A stretch of DNA of 7,077 nt, taken from an uncultured Verrucomicrobiota bacterium (GTDB lineage Bacteria > Verrucomicrobiota > Verrucomicrobiia > Palsa-1439). Of this stretch, positions 1-6,231 are shown piece after piece. The position numbers and the translations under genes are program-made. The stretch's first letter is position 1; every line of letters starts with the position of its first letter. The stretch covers positions 1 through 7,077 of the forward strand of contig CAIKBP010000122.1 in the NCBI GenBank assembly GCA_903825695.1, read 5' to 3'. The notes beneath the pieces were generated by a model. That model had not been told where the DNA came from. It searched no databases and saw nothing but the letters and a program-made list of their open reading frames with translations.

Positions 1-1
1 G

Positions 2-688
2 TTCACCCGCTACCCCGAAGGTCTTGCCTCTGCGCTCGAAAAGATATCGCAGGCCAGCGCCACCACAAGTTTTGCCAGCAAAGCGACTGCGCCACTGTTT
101 ATCGTTAACCCGCTCTACGCCGGCGGCGGTGAACCCGACAGCGTTTTTTCATCGCATCCGTCCACGGTCGAACGCATCCGCATTCTCCGTGGTATGGCCG
201 GTTCGTCGCTGGCCGACTACGAAGCCGCTTACCACAAGACCGCGCAGGGCGCGTTGTTCAGCCGCGAAATACTGGGAGCTTCGCAAGGAGGCGTCATCCG
301 CGCGCCTTCCAATGAAGGTCCTATTGAGACGCGCCAGGCCGCCAGCGCACCGTTCTACCGTGCGCGCGGCCATCTTTGTGTGAAATGCGATTGTGGCATG
401 GAGATCTCGGTACCGGAAGGCTACGAACAGGATGAAATTACCTGCATCCGTTGTGGCAGCGTCCTCCCGTTGCCTGCTATAAGCGAAACCCCAGTCGCCG
501 CCGCGGCACCGCCAGTTATTCCGTTCCCCGGGCCGCCACTTCAGTACCGTCGTTCTGGTGCTGGATGGGAATCGTTCCGATGCGCGTGCGGTCGGACCGT
601 TCAACTTAGCCCGTCCTTTGCCGCTTCCCACGTCCACTGCGACACCTGCGGTCGCAACATTCAAATCGTTTCCACAGACGCAGCCTAG
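2..688 (+). CDS. M48 family (HtpX-like) metalloprotease, C-terminal part, with two zinc ribbons
   Basis: This is the C-terminal 228 residues of a longer protein whose start lies before the window; the frame is open from base 2 to the TAG at 686-688. The visible part begins with FTRYPEGLASALEKI and continues through PLFIVNPL to SSHPSTVERIRILRGM and AGSSLADYEAAY, the typical distal segment of M48 zinc proteases such as HtpX, which degrade misfolded membrane proteins. The catalytic HExxH and the membrane segments would be upstream and are not seen. After a linker come two cysteine modules of identical spacing: C129-x-C131-G with C148-x2-C151-G, and C194-x-C196-G with C213-x2-C216-G. These are probably zinc ribbons, separated by a Pro/Ala-rich linker, and they are an addition to the core family. 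An internal ATG at 194 is not the true start because family homology continues upstream of it. The M50 protease gene follows after 53 bp on the same strand. Confidence 0.88.
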   Translation, partial: FTRYPEGLASALEKISQASATTSFASKATAPLFIVNPLYAGGGEPDSVFSSHPSTVERIRILRGMAGSSLADYEAAYHKTAQGALFSREILGASQGGVIRAPSNEGPIETRQAASAPFYRARGHLCVKCDCGMEISVPEGYEQDEITCIRCGSVLPLPAISETPVAAAAPPVIPFPGPPLQYRRSGAGWESFRCACGRTVQLSPSFAASHVHCDTCGRNIQIVSTDAA

Positions 689-705
689 ACCGCATGTCAA
701 AACGC

Positions 706-733
706 TTGTGGTTGTTGCCTCCCGTGTTATAAG
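706..733 (+). promoter_or_regulatory. Candidate sigma-70 promoter for the M50 protease gene
   Basis: TTGTGG (706-711) and TATAAG (728-733) are separated by 16 bases in the 53-bp gap before the M50 gene. The -10 hexamer ends only 8 bases before the ATG at 742, so transcription would start at or next to the start codon. No Shine-Dalgarno sequence is present between them. The call rests on pattern reading only. Confidence 0.42.
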
Positions 734-741
734 TCACGCCC

Positions 742-1686
742 ATGATGCCGACTCGTTCAGGATCATTTCGCTTATTTCGATTCGCTGGAATCGACGTGTT
801 CCTGCATTGGTCGTGGTTTGTTGCCGCATTTTACGAGATTAAAATTCGCCAAGGGAACTACTCGTCACCGATCTGGAACGCGCTGGAGTATCTGGCGCTG
901 TTCGTAATCGTTACAATGCATGAGCTTGGTCACGCACTCGCCTGCCGGCAGGTTGGCGGGAAAGCCAATCAGATCGTGCTTTGGCCGCTCGGTGGTGTGG
1001 CGTACGTGGATCCGCCACAACGTCCTGGCGCAACGCTGTGGAGCCTCGCCGCGGGCCCGCTGGTCAACGTCGCGTTGTTCCCAATTCTGTCCCTGCTCTT
1101 TTTGTTCGCCCAAGCGTCAGGGTGGCAGACGTCCCTCTCAGATGCCTACAGCCTGCTTCATGCGGTTTTACTAATCAACACCGCCATACTGGTCTTCAAT
1201 TTGTTGCCAATCTATCCGCTCGATGGCGGCCAAATCCTGCGTTCGCTACTCTGGTTTGGATTGGGACGCGCCTGCAGTTTGATGGTCGTGACGTACATCG
1301 GTTTTGCAGGTGTAGTGTGTCTGATCGCCTTGGCCATTGGAATGTACTTCGAGCCGCACCTCAAGGTACAGGCGGTTTGGCTTGGCGCCATCGCAGTGTT
1401 CATCCTCCTGAATTGCTGGAATGGATTGCGTGCGGCACGGGGCATGTCTCGAATGGAAAATGCGCCGCGACGCGTCGGGTTCGAATGTCCGTCCTGCCAT
1501 GCCGCGCCGATGGTGGGTGCGTTCTGGGGTTGCGGGAAATGCAGAAAGCCGTTCGATACATTTGAAACGCACCCCGTCTGTCCGCATTGCGGAGCACAGT
1601 ACGCCGTCACGCGATGTCTGGACTGCGGGACAATGCTTCCATTGGAAGCGTGGATTGTTCCGATGGATGTGCCGCCAAAACTATAA
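742..1686 (+). CDS. M50 family site-2-type intramembrane metalloprotease with C-terminal zinc ribbons
   Basis: This 314-residue polytopic membrane protein is a probable zinc protease that cleaves substrates within the membrane (site-2 protease/SpoIVFB-like branch). The first active-site motif is H60-E-L-G-H64 in a hydrophobic segment. LWPLGGVAYVD follows around residues 80-90, the AAGPLVN signature around 103-109, and the second metal-binding motif NLLPIYPLDGG (153-163), where D161 is the expected third zinc ligand. Further hydrophobic stretches lie at about 110-123, 137-152, 179-200 and 211-225. From residue 249 a cytosolic tail carries four CxxC pairs (C249/C252, C264/C267, C280/C283, C292/C295), which would make two zinc ribbons; this tail is unusual for the family. 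The start is ATG at 742, with a second in-frame ATG right after it, and no Shine-Dalgarno sequence. The M48 protease gene lies directly upstream and dusB converges 40 bp downstream. The substrate is unknown. Confidence 0.93.
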   Translation: MMPTRSGSFRLFRFAGIDVFLHWSWFVAAFYEIKIRQGNYSSPIWNALEYLALFVIVTMHELGHALACRQVGGKANQIVLWPLGGVAYVDPPQRPGATLWSLAAGPLVNVALFPILSLLFLFAQASGWQTSLSDAYSLLHAVLLINTAILVFNLLPIYPLDGGQILRSLLWFGLGRACSLMVVTYIGFAGVVCLIALAIGMYFEPHLKVQAVWLGAIAVFILLNCWNGLRAARGMSRMENAPRRVGFECPSCHAAPMVGAFWGCGKCRKPFDTFETHPVCPHCGAQYAVTRCLDCGTMLPLEAWIVPMDVPPKL

Positions 1687-1726
1687 TCCGGTATACAACC
1701 CATCATGGTCTCGGGGCTTGTTGCCG

Positions 1727-2818
1727 TCACCACAATTCGTTCGGACCTTGCGGGAGGGGGATCGTAGAAGCAACTTCCAGCGAGCGCGGCGCATAGTGTG
1801 GAAGCAACTGCGCGTCACCGTCTAGAAACTGGCGACGCCACATGCGATACGCCTCGATTATCTCGTCGAACTCGGGGCGTGATTTCAGTTTCACCACGCG
1901 ACGATTGAATTCCGAGATGGGACCAAAGCGTTTTGCGTACTCCAGCGCCACTTTCCGAAACTTGCGGCAGCCGTGTTCCTCGCCGAACACCTCAATCATC
2001 AGGTCGAGGTGACGCCGCATCACGGCGAGTCGTTCATCGAAGGTCGGTTCAGGCAACAGTTCGCCAGTCGTTAAATAATGAGCGGTGTGCTGGAATATCC
2101 ACGGATTGTAAAATGCACCGCGCCCGATGCTGATGGCGGCGCAACCGGTTTGTTCAAACATCGTTTTTGCCGCCACGGGCGTGACAATGTCACCGTTGCC
2201 AACGATGGGAATGCGCCGCACCGATTGTACAACGGCGCGAATACCCGCCAGATTCACGTGTCCAGAGAACCCCTGTTTGCGAGTCCGTCCGTGGACGGTG
2301 ATTGCAGCGGCGCCTGCGTCTTCGATGGCGCGAGCAAGGTCAGGCGCAGTAACGTTGGCGTCGTCCCAGCCTAGCCGCATCTTGCAGGTCACGGGAATCT
2401 TCACGGCTGCGACCATGATTTTCACAAGGTGCGCGGCCTTGTCATTGTCGCCCATCAGTGCGGACCCACCGCCGTTACGGCACACCTTGCGCACAGGACA
2501 ACCCATGTTCACGTCCACAACGTCCACACCGAGCGACTCCAATGCCGACGCCGCATCGCGCATTTCTTCTGGGACTGTGCCGTAGAGTTGGACGGCCAAC
2601 GGATGATCATTTGGCCGGGTCTCGATAAACTTCAACGCCTTCCAGTTCTTTTCCACCAACGAGCGGGCGTTAACCAGATCGGTCGTGCACAACCCAGCGC
2701 CACCAATTTCGCGAATGATCAGCCGAAACGGCAAGTTCGTGTAACCCGCCAGCGGCGCAAGAAACAAATTGGATGAAAGCCGCAATTGCCCGAGTAAGAA
2801 CGGCATGCAGGAATCCAT
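1727..2818 (-). CDS. dusB: tRNA-dihydrouridine synthase, DusB type
   Basis: This FMN-dependent enzyme reduces uridine to dihydrouridine in the D-loop region of tRNA, using NADPH, in the cytoplasm. The 363 residues fit a TIM barrel followed by a helical C-terminal domain. Visible signatures are LAPLAGYTNLPFR (19-32), the DVNMGCP motif with probable catalytic C107 followed by KVCRNGGGSALM, TCKMRLGWD with K146, HGRTRKQGFSG from H176, the phosphate-binding GNGD (207-210), and IGRGAFYNPWIF from 231. The C-terminal tail after about residue 330 runs somewhat beyond the usual family end. The start is ATG at 2818 with no Shine-Dalgarno sequence; the ATG at codon 5 is an alternative. The gene lies 149 bp downstream of thiC on the same strand and could be read through from it, although the gap contains a large inverted repeat. 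The Dus family is certain; the B subtype is inferred from overall similarity. Confidence 0.93.
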   Translation of the reverse strand: MDSCMPFLLGQLRLSSNLFLAPLAGYTNLPFRLIIREIGGAGLCTTDLVNARSLVEKNWKALKFIETRPNDHPLAVQLYGTVPEEMRDAASALESLGVDVVDVNMGCPVRKVCRNGGGSALMGDNDKAAHLVKIMVAAVKIPVTCKMRLGWDDANVTAPDLARAIEDAGAAAITVHGRTRKQGFSGHVNLAGIRAVVQSVRRIPIVGNGDIVTPVAAKTMFEQTGCAAISIGRGAFYNPWIFQHTAHYLTTGELLPEPTFDERLAVMRRHLDLMIEVFGEEHGCRKFRKVALEYAKRFGPISEFNRRVVKLKSRPEFDEIIEAYRMWRRQFLDGDAQLLPHYAPRSLEVASTIPLPQGPNELW

Positions 2819-2967
2819 AATCGATTTGTGAGCAGATTACGAGTTTCTTATGCGGTTCGCAGCTGTGCAGGAGGGCGCACTCGCTGTTCTCATTCTCCAT
2901 TAGCATCAGACCGCGACTGCTCATAAGAATGTCTGAGCGATTCCGCGGTCTGGCTGTTAAGATAACG
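2819..2967 (-). other. thiC-dusB intergenic region (149 bp)
   Basis: This gap holds a large inverted repeat (2907-2952) and no clear intrinsic terminator, since neither flank of the repeat has a T-run. A weak -10-like TAATCT lies on the minus strand at 2839-2834, 15 bases before the dusB start, with only a poor -35 match upstream (CTGCGA, 2862-2857). I see no convincing small gene: the one open frame here runs straight into dusB in the wrong frame. Confidence 0.5.
2907..2952. repeat. Long interrupted inverted repeat between thiC and dusB
   Basis: CAGACCGCG (2907-2915) is perfectly complementary to CGCGGTCTG (2944-2952). Inside, GCTCA (2919-2923) pairs with TGAGC (2934-2938), leaving a 3x5 internal loop and a 10-base apical loop. 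The RNA from either strand would fold into a stable two-stage hairpin. With no T-run beside it, it is not a canonical terminator. It could stabilise the thiC mRNA 3' end, assist Rho-dependent ending, or bind a protein. Confidence 0.7.
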
Positions 2968-4695
2968 TCACGTCTTCTGGTAGATCTCCCCACCCTTGCA
3001 TTTGAACTCTTTGCTCTTCTTTTTCATCCCCTGCTCTGCCACGCGGCGAATGTCTTCAGTAATCTTCATCGCGCAGAACTTCGGGCCGCACATCGAACAG
3101 AAGTGCGAAAGCTTTGATCTCTGTTGCGGCAGCGTCGCATCATGAAACTCCCGCGCGGTTTCTGGGTCGAGCGACAAGTTGAACTGGTCTTCCCAGCGAA
3201 ACTCGAACCGCGCCTTGCTCATCGCGTCGTCGCATTGCCGGGCCAGCGGATGTCCTTTCGCCAAGTCCGCGACATGTGCGGCAATCTTGTAGGCAATGAC
3301 GCCGTCTTTGACATCTTTCTTGTTCGGCAGGCCGAGATGTTCCTTCGGTGTGACATAGCAAAGCAGCGCGGCGCCATACCAGGCAATCATCGCAGCGCCG
3401 ATCGCGCTCGCCATGTGATCGTAACCTGCCGCGATATCTGTCGGGATCGGCCCCAACGTGTAGAACGGCGCTTCGTGGCACCATTCCAACTGTTTGTCCA
3501 TGTTCTCCTTGATGAGGTGCAATGGCACATGGCCGGGACCTTCGTTCATGACTTGGCAACCATGTTCCCATGCGATCTTCGTCAGTTCACCTTGTGTCTT
3601 CAACTCGGCAAACTGCGCCTCGTCATTGGCGTCGGCGATGGAGCCGGGCCGCAGACCATCACCCAGACTGAACGCGACGTCGTAGGCCGCCATTATTTCG
3701 CAAAGCTCATGGAAATGTGTATAGAGAAAACTCTCTTGATGATGAGCCAGACACCACTTGGCAAGAATTGCGCCGCCACGGCTGACAATGCCGGCAACAC
3801 GCTTGGCCGTCAGCGGGATATAGCGCAGCAGCACACCGGCATGGACGGTAAAATAGTCCACGCCCTGCTCGCATTGTTCAATAATGGTGTCGCGGTAGAT
3901 GTCCCATGTCAATTCCTCCGCCGCGCCGCCGGCTTTCTCCAACGCTTGATAGATCGGCACCGTGCCGACGGGCACCGGCGAGTTGCGGAGAATCCACTCG
4001 CGAGTTTCGTGAATGCTTTTTCCTGTGGAAAGGTCCATCACCGTGTCCGCGCCCCACTTGAGCGCCCACCGCATCTTCTCAACCTCTTCCTCGATCGAGC
4101 TGGCAACGGCGGAGTTGCCTATGTTGGCATTGATTTTTATCAGAAAATTTCGGCCAATGATCATCGGCTCGGATTCGGTATGGTTGATGTTTACGGGAAT
4201 AATCGCCCGGCCCCGCGCCACCTCGCTGCGGACGAATTCGGGGTCGAGTCCCTCGCGGATGGCGACGAATTCCATTTCGGACGTGACGACACGCTGCTTG
4301 GCGTAGTGGAGTTGCGTGACGATTCGGCCGGGCTTGGCGCGAAGAGGTTTAACGGCGAAGGGCAGGACGTCCATCCCACCAATGTCTTCCACGTCGCCGC
4401 GCGAGAGAATCCATGGACGGCGTAACGCGGGCAGACCGCGGTTTATCTTGCCGTGGAATTCAGGGTCGCTCCACGGACCGCTGGTGTCATAAACGCGGAC
4501 AGGTTCGTTGACCTTGATGCGGCCGTTAGCGGCCACGGTCGGCGACAGCGTAATCTCGCGAAATGGCACACGCACGTCCTTGTGCACCTTGCTCGCGACG
4601 TAAATCTTCCTTGATTTAAGAAGCGCGGCGTTGCTGCGGCCGTGGGGACATCGGCGCCCCCCCCGCTGCTTTTGGTTGTGTTTCCGTCCGATCAT
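2968..4695 (-). CDS. thiC: Phosphomethylpyrimidine synthase ThiC
   Basis: ThiC is a cytoplasmic, unusual radical-SAM enzyme that rearranges aminoimidazole ribotide into hydroxymethylpyrimidine phosphate, the pyrimidine half of thiamine. From the ATG at 4695 the protein has 575 residues. It begins to match the family at RKIYV and VRVPFREITLSPT. It continues through NIGNSAVASSIEEEVEKM, GADTVMDLSTG, VPVGTVPIYQALEKAGG, FTVHAGVLLRYIPLTAKR, SLGDGLRPGSIADANDEAQ, MNEGPGHVPLHLI and APFYTLGPIPTDIAAGYDH. Near the C-terminus is the [4Fe-4S] cluster motif C-S-M-C-G-P-K-F-C (C-x2-C-x4-C). The first about 27 residues are basic and poorly conserved. A TTG at 4698 directly precedes the ATG and is the alternative start; no Shine-Dalgarno is seen and no usable in-frame start lies between here and the conserved domain. 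Expression is very probably controlled by the TPP riboswitch and terminator just upstream. No other thiamine gene is in the window. Confidence 0.97.
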   Translation of the reverse strand: MIGRKHNQKQRGGRRCPHGRSNAALLKSRKIYVASKVHKDVRVPFREITLSPTVAANGRIKVNEPVRVYDTSGPWSDPEFHGKINRGLPALRRPWILSRGDVEDIGGMDVLPFAVKPLRAKPGRIVTQLHYAKQRVVTSEMEFVAIREGLDPEFVRSEVARGRAIIPVNINHTESEPMIIGRNFLIKINANIGNSAVASSIEEEVEKMRWALKWGADTVMDLSTGKSIHETREWILRNSPVPVGTVPIYQALEKAGGAAEELTWDIYRDTIIEQCEQGVDYFTVHAGVLLRYIPLTAKRVAGIVSRGGAILAKWCLAHHQESFLYTHFHELCEIMAAYDVAFSLGDGLRPGSIADANDEAQFAELKTQGELTKIAWEHGCQVMNEGPGHVPLHLIKENMDKQLEWCHEAPFYTLGPIPTDIAAGYDHMASAIGAAMIAWYGAALLCYVTPKEHLGLPNKKDVKDGVIAYKIAAHVADLAKGHPLARQCDDAMSKARFEFRWEDQFNLSLDPETAREFHDATLPQQRSKLSHFCSMCGPKFCAMKITEDIRRVAEQGMKKKSKEFKCKGGEIYQKT

Positions 4696-4709
4696 CAATT
4701 GCTTAAATC

Positions 4710-4740
4710 AAAAAAACCGGTCCCTGAGGCCAGGAATCGG
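4710..4740 (-). terminator. Riboswitch-controlled intrinsic terminator upstream of thiC
   Basis: Read on the minus strand, positions 4740 to 4717 fold into a hairpin. CCG pairs with CGG, then after one A-C mismatch TTCCTG pairs with CAGGGA (one G-U), with a GCCT loop. Seven T residues follow (4716-4710). It sits between the TPP aptamer and the thiC start codon, so it is the expected expression platform. The hairpin's 3' arm repeats AGGGA from the conserved aptamer end (minus strand 4759-4755), which can pair with the terminator's 5' arm TTCCT (4736-4732) as an antiterminator. Confidence 0.85.
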
Positions 4741-4752
4741 CTTTCTCAAGCG

Positions 4753-4840
4753 TTTCCCTACGCCAGCATTACCTGGGTCAGGTTCTATGGGTTTAATCTC
4801 AGCTCCAAAAACGCTTTCGGAGCACCCCAAATCGTTTCTT
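4753..4840 (-). ncRNA. TPP riboswitch (THI element) controlling thiC
   Basis: On the minus strand the aptamer reads GGGGTGCTCC (from 4828), a CTCC/GGAG helix, the hallmark GCTGAGA, then ACCCATAGAACCTGA, GGTAATGCTGGCG and GTAGGGAA. These are the conserved blocks of the thiamine pyrophosphate aptamer in the right order. P2 can form between GGGT and ACCC, and an outer P1 between TTT/AAA and CG/CG flanks with one bulged A. Binding of TPP should stabilise P1, leave the following terminator free to form and shut off thiC. Outer boundaries are approximate. Confidence 0.96.
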
Positions 4841-4853
4841 GCGACTGCCGTCA

Positions 4854-4882
4854 AAACTACCAGCACACCTGCCAACTGTCAA
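4854..4882 (-). promoter_or_regulatory. Promoter of the thiC riboswitch transcript
   Basis: On the minus strand a perfect -35 TTGACA (4882-4877) is followed, after 17 bases, by TAGTTT (4859-4854), a weak -10. The predicted start near 4848 lies just upstream of the riboswitch aptamer, as required. The -35 begins two bases past the stop codon of the MEMO-family gene. Confidence 0.6.
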
Positions 4883-4883
4883 A

Positions 4884-5702
4884 CTACTCGATCACCACTG
4901 CGCCGTAGCCGACCACCGCTGAGTAATCGCCGCTTACGTCGCCGCTCGTGCGATAATCAAGCAGTTCAGCGCGTTTTGCACCCAACGCTTTGGCCGCGAC
5001 CAATACAATGTAGGTTGGCAGCACGCCGCACATGGATATCTCGTGTGCCGCAACTTGTCTGAGCAACGTTTCCTCGTCGAGACTCACCACGGCATCGAGC
5101 GCCAATTTGTCTTTGCGGTGGGACGTCTCTTGATCTTCGTAATGATTCATGTCGCTCGAAGCCAGTAACAGTACCCGTTTGCCGGTTTCTTGAACCGTTC
5201 GCGCAATCGCGGCCCCGATAGCGCGCAATTCCTTCCGCCCGGCTCGGCCGATCAGGATCGGCACGATCCGTACTTTCGGGTTCCGTCGCAACAAAAACGG
5301 GACCTGCACCTCGAGCGAATGCTCCACGGCATGCGCGGGCCGGTCGGCCGTCAACAAAGTGCAATTCCCAAGCAAGGTTTTAACCAACGGCTCGCAAATG
5401 GGCACGTCGCCGATTGGCGTCCGCCATGCGCCAGTGTCTGCCACGGCGTATGGACTGCCGAGACCATGATGATTCGGACCTATCATGATCACGTGGTCAG
5501 GCACGCGCACAGCCGCAAACGCAGTCCCTGCCGTCGTGCCCGAATACATCCAGCCGGCGTGCGGCACCACCACCGCGAGTGCGTCTCGTTGCCGATTGAC
5601 GTGCGGCAACATGCGATCCAAGTCGGCGTTCACCTGTTTCGCCGTGCCCGGATAGAACTGCCCCGCCACCGCTGGAGGCCGAATCATGGGTTGCCTTTCC
5701 AT
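4884..5702 (-). CDS. MEMO1/AmmeMemoRadiSam system protein B family protein
   Basis: This 272-residue protein belongs to the MEMO family, related in fold to class III extradiol dioxygenases. In many prokaryotes it is encoded with AMMECR1-domain and radical-SAM proteins; its biochemical role in bacteria is not settled. Family marks are MIRPPAVAGQFYPG at the N-terminus, VVPHAGWMYSG with H48, MIGPNHHG with H78/H79, VEHSLEVQVPFL (126-137), the ASSDMNHYED segment (181-190), MCGVLP with C225, and DYSAVVGYGAVVIE at the end. H48, H79 and C225 correspond by motif to the metal-binding His/His/Cys of human MEMO1. The start at ATG 5702 is well supported: AGGAGA (minus strand 5713-5708) sits five bases upstream, the only good Shine-Dalgarno in the window. 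An ATG at codon 6 is the alternative. Neither partner gene (AMMECR1, radical SAM) is in this window. The gene diverges from the mini-zincin gene and its stop abuts the thiC promoter. Confidence 0.93.
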   Translation of the reverse strand: MERQPMIRPPAVAGQFYPGTAKQVNADLDRMLPHVNRQRDALAVVVPHAGWMYSGTTAGTAFAAVRVPDHVIMIGPNHHGLGSPYAVADTGAWRTPIGDVPICEPLVKTLLGNCTLLTADRPAHAVEHSLEVQVPFLLRRNPKVRIVPILIGRAGRKELRAIGAAIARTVQETGKRVLLLASSDMNHYEDQETSHRKDKLALDAVVSLDEETLLRQVAAHEISMCGVLPTYIVLVAAKALGAKRAELLDYRTSGDVSGDYSAVVGYGAVVIE

Positions 5703-5718
5703 GGGATTCTCCTAAAGT
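5691..5718 (+). promoter_or_regulatory. Candidate promoter of the mini-zincin gene
   Basis: TTGCCT (5691-5696) and TAAAGT (5713-5718) are 16 bases apart. The -35 lies inside the first codons of the divergent MEMO gene, and the -10 touches that gene's Shine-Dalgarno (5708-5713). The expected transcript start near 5725 gives a leader of about 9 bases. This is pattern-based only; the gap of 31 bp leaves few other places for a promoter. Confidence 0.3.
5708..5713 (-). promoter_or_regulatory. Shine-Dalgarno site of the MEMO-family gene
   Basis: AGGAGA on the minus strand, five bases before the ATG at 5702, fixes this start codon. It is the only strong ribosome binding site I find in front of any gene in the window. 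Confidence 0.8.
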
Positions 5719-5733
5719 TTTCGCAAAACGACC

Positions 5734-6105
5734 ATGAGACTATCGTCGAACGAATTCGAGGAGTTGGTTGCCGGTGGACTGGAACTGATTCCCGATGAGT
5801 TTCGCCCGTTCCTCGACAACGTCCAAGTCATTGTCGAAGGGGAACCGAGCGCCGAGTTACTCGAAAAAATGGGCGTGCCGCCCTGCAAGACCCTGTTCGG
5901 TCTATACACGGGCACGCCGCTTCCCGAGCGCGGCATAATGTATTCAGGGTTTCCTGACCGCATCATCATCTTTCAGCGTCCGTTCCTTGAGAAATTCGAG
6001 CATCCGGATGCGATCCGCCACGAAGTCGCCCGCACCGTCCTCCACGAAATCGCACACCATTTCGGTATCGGCGACGATCGTCTTGCCGAACTCGGCTGGA
6101 GTTGA
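5734..6105 (+). CDS. Mini-zincin metallopeptidase-like protein (PF06262 type)
   Basis: This small soluble 123-residue protein has the hallmarks of the minimal zincin family (Pfam PF06262, formerly DUF1025). It shows EFEELVAGGLELIPDEF at the N-terminus, FLDNVQVIVEGEPS in the middle, a GLYTGTPLPERG segment, PDRIIIFQRPFLEKF, and the C-terminal zinc motif H104-E-I-A-H108-H-F-G111-I-G-D114. The pattern HExxHxxGxxD supplies two His and one Asp as probable zinc ligands and E105 as catalytic base. Length and domain order are typical, so the gene is intact. No signal peptide or membrane segment is seen, so it should be cytoplasmic; peptidase activity is inferred from the motif and substrates are unknown for the family. 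The start is ATG at 5734, with no Shine-Dalgarno. It diverges from the MEMO gene across 31 bp and is followed by a terminator. Confidence 0.92.
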   Translation: MRLSSNEFEELVAGGLELIPDEFRPFLDNVQVIVEGEPSAELLEKMGVPPCKTLFGLYTGTPLPERGIMYSGFPDRIIIFQRPFLEKFEHPDAIRHEVARTVLHEIAHHFGIGDDRLAELGWS

Positions 6106-6134
6106 GCAGCCATTGCGTCCACCCTTCGTCACAC

Positions 6135-6160
6135 AAAATAGCGCCGCCGCGGCGTATTTT
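6135..6160 (+). terminator. Intrinsic terminator after the mini-zincin gene, symmetrical in both directions
   Basis: AAAATA (6135-6140) pairs with TATTTT (6155-6160), and CGCCG (6142-6146) pairs with CGGCG (6150-6154). G6141 bulges out and the loop is CCG. The GC-rich stem with a T-run on its 3' side lies 30 bases past the stop codon. The A-run on the 5' side means it could also stop transcripts coming from the right. Confidence 0.75.
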
Positions 6161-6196
6161 CAATCTAATCGCACCGATTTGCCATTATCCAAAAGG

Positions 6197-6224
6197 TTGT
6201 TCCTCGGTGTTCCTTTGGTATAGT
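6197..6224 (+). promoter_or_regulatory. Candidate promoter of the Arg/Gly-rich protein gene
   Basis: TTGTTC (6197-6202) and TATAGT (6219-6224) are 16 bases apart. Only 7 bases separate the -10 from the ATG at 6232, so the mRNA would be leaderless or nearly so. It lies just after the preceding terminator, where a promoter is expected. Confidence 0.42.
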
Positions 6225-6231
6225 GGCGTTG

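Noticed and set aside
149..700. Minus-strand open frame of 183 codons opposite the M48 gene
   Set aside because: The plus strand encodes clear M48 family sequence and two zinc ribbons, so the minus frame is a shadow.
981..1565. Plus-strand open frame of 194 codons inside the M50 gene
   Set aside because: It is an alternative frame of the M50 gene, whose motifs and zinc ribbons are clear in the main frame.
1687..1726. Terminator between the convergent M50 and dusB genes
   Set aside because: The 40-bp gap has only a short GTATAC palindrome and no stem with a T-run, so I do not call a terminator there.
2670..2993. Possible small gene on the minus strand in the thiC-dusB gap
   Set aside because: It overlaps both the thiC end and the dusB start in the wrong frame, spans the inverted repeat, and has no ribosome binding site or recognisable sequence.
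3124..4425. Long plus-strand open frame (433 codons) opposite thiC
   Set aside because: It lies entirely antisense to thiC, whose protein is conserved along its whole length. The antisense translation has no recognisable motif and is a composition shadow.
5190..5798. Plus-strand open frame of 202 codons across the MEMO gene start
   Set aside because: It is antisense to conserved MEMO motifs and overlaps the mini-zincin start in another frame.
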